Positions 7,956 through 15,448 of a stretch of DNA of 48,767 nucleotides are shown piece after piece. Location: contig URSG01000006.1 in the NCBI GenBank assembly GCA_900550565.1, positions 1-48,767 on the forward strand, written 5' to 3'. Source of the DNA: an uncultured Rickettsiales bacterium. GTDB taxonomy: Bacteria; Pseudomonadota; Alphaproteobacteria; Rs-D84. The translations under genes were made by a program, and so were the position numbers. Positions within the stretch are counted from its first letter, which is position 1. Each line of letters starts with the position of its first letter. The notes under the pieces are model-generated. The model was not told the DNA's origin, did not search any database, and was given only the letters and a program-made list of their open reading frames with translations.

Positions 7956-9368
7956 ATGCTAGAATATTTACGTAATGCAGCAGATAAACCAGTGGCAAAA
8001 GTTTTAATTGCCATATTGGCGTTTTCTTTTGTTGGTTGGGGCGTCGCCGAATGGGTTTTCGGGGGCAGTCGTGGTGATAACACATTGGTTCGCGTTGGTG
8101 ATTCTGAGATCACAATGCAACAGTATAATACCGAACGCTCGCGCCAGTTGGCCCAGATGACGCGTGAACAACAGCGTGCGGTTTATACCGATGCGCAAAC
8201 GGGGGCGGCATTTACAGCGCGCGTGTTGGGCGACCTGTCAACCCAGCGTATGGCGGAAAACCGTGCAAATGATTTGGGCTTTGTCGTGACCGATGCACGT
8301 ATCGCGCGTGAAATTCGTGAATTCCCAGAATTTCAACAAAATGGAAAGTTTTCAGCATATCTGTTTGATGTCGTGTTGGCAAATTCCGGCTATACCGAGG
8401 CCCAGTTTGCCGATGTCCTGCGTAATCAAATTTTGCGCGGATATGCGATTGGCGCGATTGGGATAAAAATGCCGGTGCCTGGGTTCGCGGCGACGGCAAC
8501 ATATAATGCGCGCTATGGCCAGAAACAGATTGATTTCGCAACGGTAAAGTTTTCTGATTTCAAGGTTGGACAACCAACAGACGCGCAATTACAAGAATAC
8601 TATGCCGCGCATCCGCAAATCGTCCCGGAAAGTCGCACTGTTTCGTATGTCTTGATTCCAGCAGAAATGAGCAAGCCTGACGCCTATGACACAGGTTTGG
8701 CCATCGCGCAAAAGGTTGAAGATGACATCATCGCAGGCGAAACGATGGCAACGGCGGCCAAACGTCACGGTGCGAAATACGTATCGCTGGGCACGTTCAC
8801 GGTGGATAAACGTCCGGCAGACGCAATTATGAACGACAAAATGGTTGCCAAGATTTTTGATATGGAGGTCGGCCTGGAAAGCGAACTGACCGAAACTAAA
8901 CAGGGTTTTGTAATTGTTCGCGTGGACAAGGTTGCACCCCAGCATAACGCAGAATTTGCATCTGTGAAAAAGAATCTGGTTGCCGATTGGCAGCGTGACG
9001 CCCAACGCAAACAGGCATATGTTCGCGCAAATGAAATCTTGGTTGATTTGAACAAGACGGGCAAATTGGCGAATAAAAAATCAGTGACTGTGTCGCGCAC
9101 ATCGGGCGCACCGACAGATGTTCTGGTTGCGGCGTTCCGTGCGCCGGCCGGGGATAATTCCATTGTTGATGGTGCGGACGCGTTCTATGTCCTGCATACT
9201 GGGGAATTTGTTGCGCCAAAAATGGACGCGAAAAAAATGGCCGATGTTCGCAAAGAATTACAGAACACACAATCGCGTGAAATTACAGACGATTATAATG
9301 CGTTCTTGATTCGCACGTATCCGGTCAAAATAAATCACAAGGTTTATGATAAATTCTTTGCAAAATAA
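7956..9368 (+). CDS. ppiD: PpiD-like membrane-anchored periplasmic foldase (SurA_N/parvulin type)
   Basis: The product is 470 residues, shorter than typical PpiD (about 600). It starts with the PpiD-like MLEYLRNAADKPVAKV, then one membrane helix at about 16-36. A SurA-like N-terminal chaperone domain follows (VGDSEITMQQYNTERSRQLAQ; FQQNGKFSAYLFDVVL; YTEAQFADVLRNQ), which is the clearest match. The parvulin region after residue 210 is weak and I do not see its usual catalytic residues. It should sit in the inner membrane facing the periplasm and help fold secreted and outer-membrane proteins, which are abundant in this window. The start is supported by AAAAGGGG six bases upstream. It is a single-gene unit divergent from tpiA. 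Confidence 0.85.
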   Translation: MLEYLRNAADKPVAKVLIAILAFSFVGWGVAEWVFGGSRGDNTLVRVGDSEITMQQYNTERSRQLAQMTREQQRAVYTDAQTGAAFTARVLGDLSTQRMAENRANDLGFVVTDARIAREIREFPEFQQNGKFSAYLFDVVLANSGYTEAQFADVLRNQILRGYAIGAIGIKMPVPGFAATATYNARYGQKQIDFATVKFSDFKVGQPTDAQLQEYYAAHPQIVPESRTVSYVLIPAEMSKPDAYDTGLAIAQKVEDDIIAGETMATAAKRHGAKYVSLGTFTVDKRPADAIMNDKMVAKIFDMEVGLESELTETKQGFVIVRVDKVAPQHNAEFASVKKNLVADWQRDAQRKQAYVRANEILVDLNKTGKLANKKSVTVSRTSGAPTDVLVAAFRAPAGDNSIVDGADAFYVLHTGEFVAPKMDAKKMADVRKELQNTQSREITDDYNAFLIRTYPVKINHKVYDKFFAK

Positions 9369-9369
9369 T

Positions 9370-9398
9370 AAAACGCCCACTTGGGCGTTTTAATTTTT
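9370..9398 (+). terminator. Terminator after ppiD (first copy of a duplicated terminator)
   Basis: AAACGCCC/GGGCGTTT stem followed by TAATTTTT. The same 29 bases recur at 9904-9932. Confidence 0.85.
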
Positions 9399-9409
9399 GG
9401 TTGGGGCAG
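9395..9409 (+). repeat. Left boundary repeat of the tRNA-Gln island (attL-like)
   Basis: TTTTGGTTGGGGCAG is identical to 12243-12257, where it forms the 3' end of tRNA-Gln on the minus strand (CTGCCCCAACCA). Here it is an orphan fragment with no tRNA body. Confidence 0.65.
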
Positions 9410-9454
9410 GCCGAGTTTATAAAAATACGACAGCGCGGAGCAGAATTTATTACA

Positions 9455-9850
9455 TCAATTTTGTTTCTTCTGTTGTGTTGGTAATATTCTGTACAGGTGT
9501 TCTGTGGCCCAGCCAACAAAAATTAGTGCCAGACCAATCCCATAGAAATAATACGTGTTTAACATATTGTTTTCTAGTGAGTATTTCATCACGTCAAAAG
9601 TCATAAAGAAGGAATAAACAACAAAAACATATGTAAAAATTGGTTTCCACTGGTTGTGTTGTCTGTTCTTTGATGATTTAACGCTTAAAAATACGGCAGT
9701 CCACCCAACAACAAATACAATCAATGAAACCAAGACAAAGAACCATTTGCTGAGTGTTCCATTTTCTGACAATGTTTTTATAAAATCAAAAAATGTATCT
9801 GCAAAGACCAACATTACAACACATAATAAAATTTCTTGCCATTTTTTCAT
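9455..9850 (-). CDS. Small four-helix membrane protein, unknown function
   Basis: The product is 131 residues, starting at an ATG with AAGGAAT about six bases upstream. Four hydrophobic segments are visible at about 6-24, 36-57, 72-87 and 97-116, joined by short loops. A basic loop (KSSKNRQHNQWK) lies between helices 2 and 3, and the tail is Gln/Lys-rich (TQQKKQN), so both ends are probably cytoplasmic. A TATAAT on the minus strand (9884-9879) may be its -10. The gene is AT-rich, unlike ppiD next to it, and is bracketed by two identical terminators. It could be an immunity or accessory protein of the island, but this is a guess from location only. Confidence 0.7.
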   Translation of the reverse strand: MKKWQEILLCVVMLVFADTFFDFIKTLSENGTLSKWFFVLVSLIVFVVGWTAVFLSVKSSKNRQHNQWKPIFTYVFVVYSFFMTFDVMKYSLENNMLNTYYFYGIGLALIFVGWATEHLYRILPTQQKKQN

Positions 9851-9903
9851 TTTTTATTCCTTTTTTATATTTGTGTGAATTATATCATAAAAAGATAAAA
9901 AAT

Positions 9904-9933
9904 TAAAACGCCCACTTGGGCGTTTTAATTTTA
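9904..9933. terminator. Second copy of the duplicated terminator
   Basis: The 29 bases 9904-9932 match 9369-9397, with the same stem AAACGCCC/GGGCGTTT. The hairpin has A-rich and T-rich flanks and could act in both directions. Confidence 0.7.
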
Positions 9934-9949
9934 TATACTTTTGTCTTGC

Positions 9950-10110
9950 TAACAGGCGGATTTTGGCCTAAAATAGCAGTGGTGTCGGGTGTTTCGACAC
10001 TGGGGCGTCAGAACCTCTGAATTTTAGGTGTCCGTGGGGACAAAAAACACCTCCAGCATCCGATATTACTCGGTGGAACATGGGTATATTGGCTGCAAAA
10101 ATGTATGTTG
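9950..10110 (+). ncRNA. Candidate structured RNA or leader at the start of the island operon
   Basis: This non-coding stretch packs a series of short hairpins: GTGTCG/CGACAC (9983-10000), TCAGA/TCTGA (10008-10020), AGGTGT/ACACCT around a nested GTCC/GGAC (about 10025-10053), and CCGA/TCGG (about 10060-10074). It is more GC-rich than the island genes that follow. One frame stays open from 9972 to a TGA at 10143-10145, reading through SEPLNFRCPWGQKTPP and ILAAKMYVDALRDNVNRSM, but has no plausible start codon. It may be a structured leader, a regulatory RNA or a gene remnant. I cannot name a family. Confidence 0.35.
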
Positions 10111-10204
10111 ATGCATTAAGAGACAATGTTAACCGAAGTATGATATGAAAGTTGACCTTATATATCTACAATAGATATTGCTCATAGCAAAGGGACAAGC
10201 AAAT

Positions 10205-10639
10205 ATGGAAAACAACCCTAAATTATTACGAACAGAATTGTTTCTAACAAATCTTTTAAAAGCATTCAACTCTTATGAATTGAATGAAATAAGTGATTTG
10301 TTGGCTGACGACGTTGTATATGAATCCTATTTTGGTTTCAGTAAAATTATAGGAAAACAAAGGGTTATAAATTATTGGATTTCCAAACTAACGGAAATGA
10401 AAATAAGTGGCCATAAAGAAAGACTAGAATTGTTGTATAATGTAGATACATTCGAACAAATGCTGATTTTTGTTGATAAACCAATTCCGAAAATAAGCGG
10501 GGAATATGTTTGCATAGTTGCTGAAACAAATGACAGTGGCTTAATTCAAAATGTAAGATTAACACTTACCAGTTTTTATGATGGGTTGTTTATGGCGAAA
10601 AATGATGTAAAGCGGTTTAGAGCTCTTGGAGCTGAATAA
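10205..10639 (+). CDS. NTF2/SnoaL-like fold protein
   Basis: The product is 144 residues. I chose the ATG at 10205 because AGGGAC lies eight bases upstream. A longer start at 10178 would put this site inside the gene. The N-terminal helices (ELFLTNLLKAFNSYELNEISDLLADDVVYES) and the strand pattern GKQRVINYWISKL are characteristic of SnoaL/NTF2-like cone proteins, which bind small ligands or serve as scaffolds. No membrane segment or signal is present. A possible promoter TTGACC-16-GATATT lies at 10152-10179. The gene is AT-rich and sits just before the HNH gene on the same strand, 104 nt apart. The ligand and role are unknown; in this context it may sense a small molecule for its neighbour, which is inference. 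Confidence 0.7.
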   Translation: MENNPKLLRTELFLTNLLKAFNSYELNEISDLLADDVVYESYFGFSKIIGKQRVINYWISKLTEMKISGHKERLELLYNVDTFEQMLIFVDKPIPKISGEYVCIVAETNDSGLIQNVRLTLTSFYDGLFMAKNDVKRFRALGAE

Positions 10640-10743
10640 CTCTATAAATATCAAATATTTATAAATGTAATTATTCGTTGAAATTTGATTTTTTTCCACA
10701 ATTCCATTAAAATAAACAATATTATCCCATATAGGAGTTCTTT

Positions 10744-11967
10744 ATGGCTTTGTATAAATTTATTTTGGACCATACAAAATATCAAGATTTTAGACGAAAA
10801 TACCACATGTATTTTTATACAAAATTTATAGCACAAGATACCGTTTTTGTAGACACATCTATTAAGGATAATTTTGGTACATTAATGTACGGAAATGGTA
10901 CAAGAGCCTTTAAAATACGTCCCCTGACACCAAATGACGTAATAAATGAATTTTTAATTACTTGTTGGAATGCATTTCATATAAAAAATGAGCAAAAATA
11001 TAAATTATGGTTACCTTTAACAAGAGGAATTTCTTGGATAACAGGAATTTATTTTGTTATATCATTATGTTGGAAACTAAGTAATCAACATATGGATTTT
11101 GCTGACAGTTGGTACTTATGTTCCGTTGCAATTGGTATTATTACAGCTATTATATATTTTATTACATTTTCAATGGAAGATGAATCTGTAGAGTTATCTA
11201 CAAATGATAAAGTAAAATTAATTTTACCCCATATTGCATATTCTACGAATATAGCCAAAATGTATAAAGAGTTAAACGCTGGATTCAAAGATTCTCATAA
11301 TAACCAACAATATAATACGAAAAAATCAACTGAGAACCAACAACAAAAATCCAGACCAAAAACACTGGAAAAATCTTATACAGAGCATAAAGAATCTTTG
11401 GTTCGCAAATTAACATCTGACAATTCAGAAAAAGCGAAATCTAATCCAACCGTTCGTAAAGCAATTGATGAAATTGCTGATATGAATATGAAAGCTGATT
11501 TGTCATGGTTGAAAGAAAGTGGAATTACAGAACAACAACAAGAAGAAATAGCAAATAAATTAGAAATACAAGAACAAAAGAAACTTGCTAATCACGTTGC
11601 ATACGAAGGACGTATTTCAGCCACAGACAAACGAAAACTAAAAACTATACTTGGTTATAACTGTATGGTTTGTGGCAAGAATATGAAAGATAAATATGGC
11701 GATATTGGTAATGGATATATTGAACTACACCATAAAATCCCTTATGCAAATATGGCTGTAAATGATACAAGAACGCTGAATAAGGATGATTTTTGTGTAT
11801 TGTGTCCAGATTGCCATAGAATGATTCATAAATTAAAGGATGCCGGGGATTTGGAATTATTAAAAACTATCATTGCTATACAGAATCCAAATGATAAAGT
11901 TTCTATTTCTGAATACGCCTCTCAACAAAAACAAGAATACGATTATTTTGACGACGACGACGATTAA
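10744..11967 (+). CDS. Two-helix membrane protein with C-terminal HNH endonuclease domain
   Basis: The product is 407 residues, starting at an ATG with AGGAG six bases upstream. Residues 1-95 are a soluble aromatic-rich domain. Two membrane helices follow at about 97-113 and 127-143 (WITGIYFVISLCW; IGIITAIIYFITF). A long Gln/Lys/Glu-rich linker covers about 185-285. The C-terminus is a zinc-bound HNH nuclease: C307-x2-C310, the catalytic pair H329-H330 in IELHHKIPY, then C351-x2-C354-x2-C357-H358. It ends in FDDDDD. HNH domains of this type cut DNA. Tethering to the inner membrane, AT-rich composition and location in a tRNA-linked island suggest an effector against incoming DNA, but no companion defence gene is recognised. 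The HNH call is firm; the biological role is inferred. Confidence 0.85.
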   Translation: MALYKFILDHTKYQDFRRKYHMYFYTKFIAQDTVFVDTSIKDNFGTLMYGNGTRAFKIRPLTPNDVINEFLITCWNAFHIKNEQKYKLWLPLTRGISWITGIYFVISLCWKLSNQHMDFADSWYLCSVAIGIITAIIYFITFSMEDESVELSTNDKVKLILPHIAYSTNIAKMYKELNAGFKDSHNNQQYNTKKSTENQQQKSRPKTLEKSYTEHKESLVRKLTSDNSEKAKSNPTVRKAIDEIADMNMKADLSWLKESGITEQQQEEIANKLEIQEQKKLANHVAYEGRISATDKRKLKTILGYNCMVCGKNMKDKYGDIGNGYIELHHKIPYANMAVNDTRTLNKDDFCVLCPDCHRMIHKLKDAGDLELLKTIIAIQNPNDKVSISEYASQQKQEYDYFDDDDD

Positions 11968-11972
11968 ATCTT

Positions 11973-12001
11973 GATGTGTCCAAATGGGCACATCATTTTT
12001 T
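11973..12001 (+). terminator. Terminator after the HNH gene
   Basis: GATGTGTCC pairs with GGGCACATC (one G-U pair) around AAAT, followed by A and T6. Confidence 0.75.
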
Positions 12002-12210
12002 CAAATACTTTTTCACACCATTACCAATTGCGAGAAAGTAGGTTCGAGAATTGCTTATCGCGCACTGCCTTATGCAGGTTGGGTAGTCCCAGTTGGTGTG
12101 TTGCCTTGCCATTTCCCTTCTGACCAGTTAAATTCCATAAGGCATGATTTCAAACAAACAATTAAATATTTAAATTCCCCCAGTGTATTCAAACTGCGTT
12201 GACCACGACC
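12002..12210. other. Non-coding right end of the island
   Basis: I see no convincing gene here. A 72-codon frame starting at 11984 overlaps the terminator and reads as chance sequence. GCCTTAT (12067-12073) is repeated inverted as ATAAGGC near 12137, and the segment is less AT-rich than the HNH gene. It may be a remnant of an older junction. Confidence 0.4.
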
Positions 12211-12246
12211 AAAATTAAAACGCCCCATTCGGGGCGTTTGAATTTT
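12211..12246 (-). terminator. Terminator of tRNA-Gln
   Basis: Read on the minus strand, AAACGCCCC/GGGGCGTTT with a 4-nt loop follows the CCA end and leads into a T-rich stretch. Its layout mirrors the ppiD terminator plus attL-like repeat at 9370-9409. Confidence 0.8.
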
Positions 12247-12257
12247 GGTTGGGGCAG
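12243..12257 (+). repeat. Right boundary repeat of the island (tRNA-Gln 3' end, attR-like)
   Basis: TTTTGGTTGGGGCAG is identical to 9395-9409. It covers the last 12 nt of tRNA-Gln including CCA, plus three bases of flank. Confidence 0.65.
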
Positions 12258-12319
12258 CTGGATTCGAACCAACACTGACGGAGTCAGAGTCCGGAGTTCT
12301 ACCGTTAAACTATGCCCCA
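12246..12319 (-). tRNA. tRNA-Gln (anticodon CTG)
   Basis: A complete cloverleaf of 74 nt with an encoded CCA. The acceptor TGGGGCA pairs with TGCCCCA, the T-arm contains GGTTCGAATCC, and the anticodon stem CCGGA encloses CTCTGAC with anticodon CTG. It has its own promoter at 12359-12331 and terminator at 12246-12211. Confidence 0.95.
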
Positions 12320-12330
12320 ATGCGTCGCGT

Positions 12331-12359
12331 ATTATATAACGCCTTTTTCCGCTTTGCAA
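12331..12359 (-). promoter_or_regulatory. Promoter of tRNA-Gln
   Basis: On the minus strand TTGCAA (12359-12354) and a perfect TATAAT (12336-12331) are separated by 17 bases, ending 11 nt before the tRNA. Confidence 0.8.
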
Positions 12360-12414
12360 TCAAAATTTGCGCTTTTGGTGGCAAGATGTGCATTTTTATG
12401 ATATTATGCCCCCT

Positions 12415-12939
12415 ATGAATATTCCGTTGGACAATATAATCAATTTTCACTTGGTGCGGACGCAATGTCACATAGATTGCCTGAATTATTTCGCAGGTTT
12501 GCTGGGCGCGGCGTTCCCGGCCCACGATTGTGATAAATTTACAGAACCGTATCAAACTGGATACGCATATCGCAACTATATAGCATATCACCCAGATATG
12601 AAAATGTTGCCCCAGCATTTGGAACTGTACAGGCGCGTTCACGATGAACATCATCATCTGCAAGCGCACCATATTGGTTCGTGGGACGATGTGCGCCAAA
12701 TCCCAAAAATTGTTTTAACAGAAATGGTCTGTGATTGGCACAGCGCGAATTTTGAACAACTGGAAATCCAGAAATCATCAGAATACGAAAATGTTCGGGC
12801 GTTCTTTGACCGTGTGATGGCGCCGTTGTCGTGGACCGATGCACAGCGTGAATTTATCTTGAATCTGGTTGACGAATTGACCCGGCGTACAGATTCCGGG
12901 GCCGTGCGCGCAATTTGGACACCTGCGCTGGAATTATGA
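12415..12939 (+). CDS. DUF5662-like metal-binding (HD-like) protein
   Basis: The product is 174 residues from the ATG at 12415; an ATG at 12406 in frame is equally possible and neither has a clear ribosome-binding site. It carries a His/Asp pattern typical of DUF5662-like, HD-related proteins: HIDCLNYF, AHDCDKFTEP, VHDEHHHLQAHH and MVCDWHSANF. In such proteins these His and Asp residues bind metal ions, and the fold is all-helical. No signal peptide or membrane segment is present. The substrate is unknown; nucleotide or phosphoester hydrolysis would be the usual suggestion for an HD-like fold. It ends 47 nt before the secreted amide hydrolase on the same strand. Confidence 0.65.
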   Translation: MNIPLDNIINFHLVRTQCHIDCLNYFAGLLGAAFPAHDCDKFTEPYQTGYAYRNYIAYHPDMKMLPQHLELYRRVHDEHHHLQAHHIGSWDDVRQIPKIVLTEMVCDWHSANFEQLEIQKSSEYENVRAFFDRVMAPLSWTDAQREFILNLVDELTRRTDSGAVRAIWTPALEL

Positions 12940-12986
12940 AATCAAACCCATAGATTTTACATACCGCTGCGCCGCATAATGCGGAT

Positions 12987-14126
12987 ATGGAGACGAGAAA
13001 AATATTTTATGCGCTGGCGGTGGCAATGCCATTGGTGGCTGCAAACAATGCAGATGCCTGTACGGGTATCACATTGAAATCCGACGACGGCGGTGTCGTT
13101 GTCGCCCGAACAATAGACTGGTCGCGCGAAGAAATGGACAATATCTATGTTGTTGTTCCACGCGGTCAAACCCAGACGGCGATTTTGCCAGACAATGCGC
13201 CCGGCGGTATGCAATATACTGCAAAATACGGATACGTCGGGCTGGGTATGGAACAGGCAGAATTTATCGTAGATGGCACGAACGAGGCCGGGCTGTCTGC
13301 GGCGTTGTTCTATTTCCCGAAATATGGAAAATACAAGCCCTATGATGCGGCCCTGGTCGGGCAATCCATTGGCGATTTGCAGTTGGTGTCGTGGGTGCTG
13401 GCAAATTGCGCCACAATAGATGATGTGCGAAATGCACTGCAAAATATTCGCGTGATAAATATTGATTCGCGCGCCGATACAGTTCACTGGCGTTTTACAG
13501 AAAAAAATGGTCGCCAGGTTGTTTTGGAAATCATTGACGGAAATCCATATTTTTATGATAACCCGATGGGCGTTTTAACCAACGCGCCAGGATTCCCGTG
13601 GCAGACGACGAATCTGAATAACTATGTGAATTTAATCCCTGGGACCGCCGGGCCGATAAATGTGAACGGCGTAAAGTTATCTGCGTTCGGTTCAGGCAGT
13701 GGTTTCCACGGTCTGCCGGGGGATTTTACACCGCCGTCGCGATTCGTTCGCGCGTCGTTTTTGTCGTCGTATTCACTGAAACAGAAAACCGCGTTTGATT
13801 CCGCAATGCAGGCGTTTCATATTCTGAATAACTTTGACGTGCCAACGGGCGTCCAGTTCGCTGTTGGTGCGGCACCAAACAATATGCCGTCGGCAACCCA
13901 GTGGACAATCGCAACAGATATGAAAAATATGGTGATTTATTATCATACTATGTATGACCGCACTGTGCGCGCGATTGATATGTCGGCGATTGACTTTGGC
14001 ACGGTTGCGTTCCAGACGCATCCGCTGGACGCGAATAAACGCCCGACAATTATGCCGGTGCAAATTGATTACAATGCCCCGGTTGTGGTGGAAACAGACG
14101 TGACTGTGACCGAGGTTATGGAATAA
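12987..14126 (+). CDS. Secreted choloylglycine hydrolase / penicillin V acylase family Ntn-hydrolase
   Basis: The product is 379 residues. The signal peptide ends in NNADA directly before Cys25, which would become the N-terminal nucleophile after cleavage. Family residues are in place: Arg41 and Asp44 sit 16 and 19 residues after the Cys (ARTIDW), followed by the VDGTNEAGLS loop, LTNAPGFPWQTTNLNNY with the oxyanion Asn, and LPGDFTPPSRFVRA with the conserved Arg. The enzyme should cleave amide bonds in the periplasm or outside; family substrates are conjugated bile salts, penicillin V and acyl-homoserine lactones, and sequence alone does not choose between them. The ATG at 12987 has no ribosome-binding site, and a CATAAT at 12975-12980 suggests a leaderless mRNA. 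Identity is firm, substrate open. Confidence 0.88.
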   Translation: METRKIFYALAVAMPLVAANNADACTGITLKSDDGGVVVARTIDWSREEMDNIYVVVPRGQTQTAILPDNAPGGMQYTAKYGYVGLGMEQAEFIVDGTNEAGLSAALFYFPKYGKYKPYDAALVGQSIGDLQLVSWVLANCATIDDVRNALQNIRVINIDSRADTVHWRFTEKNGRQVVLEIIDGNPYFYDNPMGVLTNAPGFPWQTTNLNNYVNLIPGTAGPINVNGVKLSAFGSGSGFHGLPGDFTPPSRFVRASFLSSYSLKQKTAFDSAMQAFHILNNFDVPTGVQFAVGAAPNNMPSATQWTIATDMKNMVIYYHTMYDRTVRAIDMSAIDFGTVAFQTHPLDANKRPTIMPVQIDYNAPVVVETDVTVTEVME

Positions 14127-14137
14127 AAAATTTGTCT

Positions 14138-14164
14138 TTGATTTATTATAAAAACGGCTATAAT
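14138..14164 (+). promoter_or_regulatory. Promoter for the DUF1015 gene
   Basis: TTGATT (14138-14143) and a perfect TATAAT (14159-14164) are separated by 15 bases, or 16 if TTTGAT is taken as the -35. Confidence 0.55.
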
Positions 14165-14196
14165 CCTTGGGTCATTTGATGAAAAACAACCCAAGG
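14165..14196 (+). promoter_or_regulatory. Inverted repeat at the transcription start, overlapping the ribosome-binding site
   Basis: CCTTGGGT (14165-14172) and ACCCAAGG (14189-14196) form a perfect 8-bp inverted repeat with a 16-nt spacer. The right arm includes AAGG of the AAGGAG site (14193-14198) for the ATG at 14207. It could be an operator or, if transcription starts early enough, a hairpin that masks the ribosome-binding site. Confidence 0.5.
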
Positions 14197-14206
14197 AGAA
14201 AGCATA

Positions 14207-15445
14207 ATGAAAATCAAACCATTTGCCGGCGTTCGTCCCCCAAAAGATTTAGCGGCCCAGGTCGCATCGCGTCCGTATGACGTTCTGAATTCTGTGGAGG
14301 CCAAGCAAGAGGCTGGTGAAAAATCACTGTTGCATATTATTAAACCAGAAATTGATTTTGACCCGATTGCCGATGAACATTCACAGGCTGTCTATGACAA
14401 AGCGGTTGAAAATTTCAAACTGTGGCAGGAACGTGGCTGGCTGGTCCAGGACCCAAAAGAAATGTATTACATCTATGCCCAGACAATGGACGGTCGCACC
14501 CAGTATGGTTTGGTCGCGGCGGCAAATGTTGATGACTATATGTCGGGCAAAATTAAAAAGCACGAATTGACACGCAAAGACAAAGAAGATGACCGTATGA
14601 TTCACGTTCGTATCCAAAACGCGAACATTGAACCGGTGTTCTTTGCATACCCTGATGTTGATGAAATGAACAAAATCGTTTCGGACTGGGTTGCGTCGCA
14701 CGCCCCAGAATATGACTTTGTCGCAGACGATGGTTTTGGCCACACGTTCTGGGCAATTACAGATGACGCGGTCAATGCACGCATAACCGAAATATTCAAA
14801 AATATCCCGGCGATGTATGTTGCCGACGGTCACCACAGAACCGCCGCCGCCGCCCGTGTTGGCGCAGAAAAACGCGCACAAAATCCGAATCACACAGGAA
14901 ACGAAGAATACAACTATTTCTTGGCGGTGATATTCCCAGAATCACAACTGCACGTTATTGACTATAACCGCGTGGTGCGTGATTTGAACGGGCTGACGCC
15001 GGACGAATTCTTGGCACGCCTGGGCGAATCGTTTGATGTTGTTGATATGGGCACAGAAATTTACAAGCCGGCAAAACTGCATAACTTTGGTATGTATCTG
15101 AACGGCCATTGGTACAGTCTGACGGCGAAAGCAGGCACGTATAACGACAACGACCCGATTGGTGTTCTGGACGTGACAGTGCTGTCAAATTTGGTGTTTG
15201 ATAAAATCTTGAACCTGGGCGATTTGCGCACCAGCAAGCGTATTGATTTCGTTGGTGGAATTCGCGGATTGGCCGAATTGCAAAAGCGTGTTGATTCGGG
15301 CGAAATGGTTGCGGCGTTCGCGCTGTATCCTGTCACCATGCGCCAGATTATTGACATCGCCGATACTGGCAACATTATGCCACCAAAGACAACGTGGTTT
15401 GAACCAAAGTTGCGCAGTGGTTTGGTAATACATAAACTGTCATAA
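14207..15445 (+). CDS. DUF1015 family protein
   Basis: The product is 412 residues, full length for DUF1015. It starts MKIKPFAGVRPPKDLAAQVASRPYDVL, the usual opening of this family, and contains the conserved ADGHHRTAAA motif at about 205-214 and HELTRKDKEDDR at about 122-133. DUF1015 proteins are cytoplasmic. The DGHHR motif recalls ParB/Srx-fold serine kinases, so a nucleotide-binding or small-molecule kinase role is possible but not shown here. AAGGAG lies eight bases before the ATG and overlaps an inverted repeat. It is a single-gene unit with its own promoter and terminator. Confidence 0.88.
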   Translation: MKIKPFAGVRPPKDLAAQVASRPYDVLNSVEAKQEAGEKSLLHIIKPEIDFDPIADEHSQAVYDKAVENFKLWQERGWLVQDPKEMYYIYAQTMDGRTQYGLVAAANVDDYMSGKIKKHELTRKDKEDDRMIHVRIQNANIEPVFFAYPDVDEMNKIVSDWVASHAPEYDFVADDGFGHTFWAITDDAVNARITEIFKNIPAMYVADGHHRTAAAARVGAEKRAQNPNHTGNEEYNYFLAVIFPESQLHVIDYNRVVRDLNGLTPDEFLARLGESFDVVDMGTEIYKPAKLHNFGMYLNGHWYSLTAKAGTYNDNDPIGVLDVTVLSNLVFDKILNLGDLRTSKRIDFVGGIRGLAELQKRVDSGEMVAAFALYPVTMRQIIDIADTGNIMPPKTTWFEPKLRSGLVIHKLS

Positions 15446-15448
15446 AAA

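Larger units (their letters stand above)
9395..12245. mobile_element. Putative genomic island inserted at the 3' end of tRNA-Gln
   Basis: About 2.85 kb lies between two copies of the tRNA-Gln tail. The genes inside (9455-11967) are clearly richer in A and T than either flank, with codons such as AAA, ATA and TTA dominating. They include a membrane-anchored HNH nuclease, an NTF2-like protein and a small membrane protein, none with an obvious housekeeping role. No integrase, transposase or replication gene is visible, so the element may be a remnant, a satellite mobilised in trans, or a recombined segment. Composition and boundaries are seen directly; mobility is inferred. Confidence 0.6.

Noticed and set aside
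11984..12202. 72-codon frame at the right end of the island
   Set aside because: It starts inside the terminator of the HNH gene, lacks a ribosome-binding site and has no protein-like pattern.
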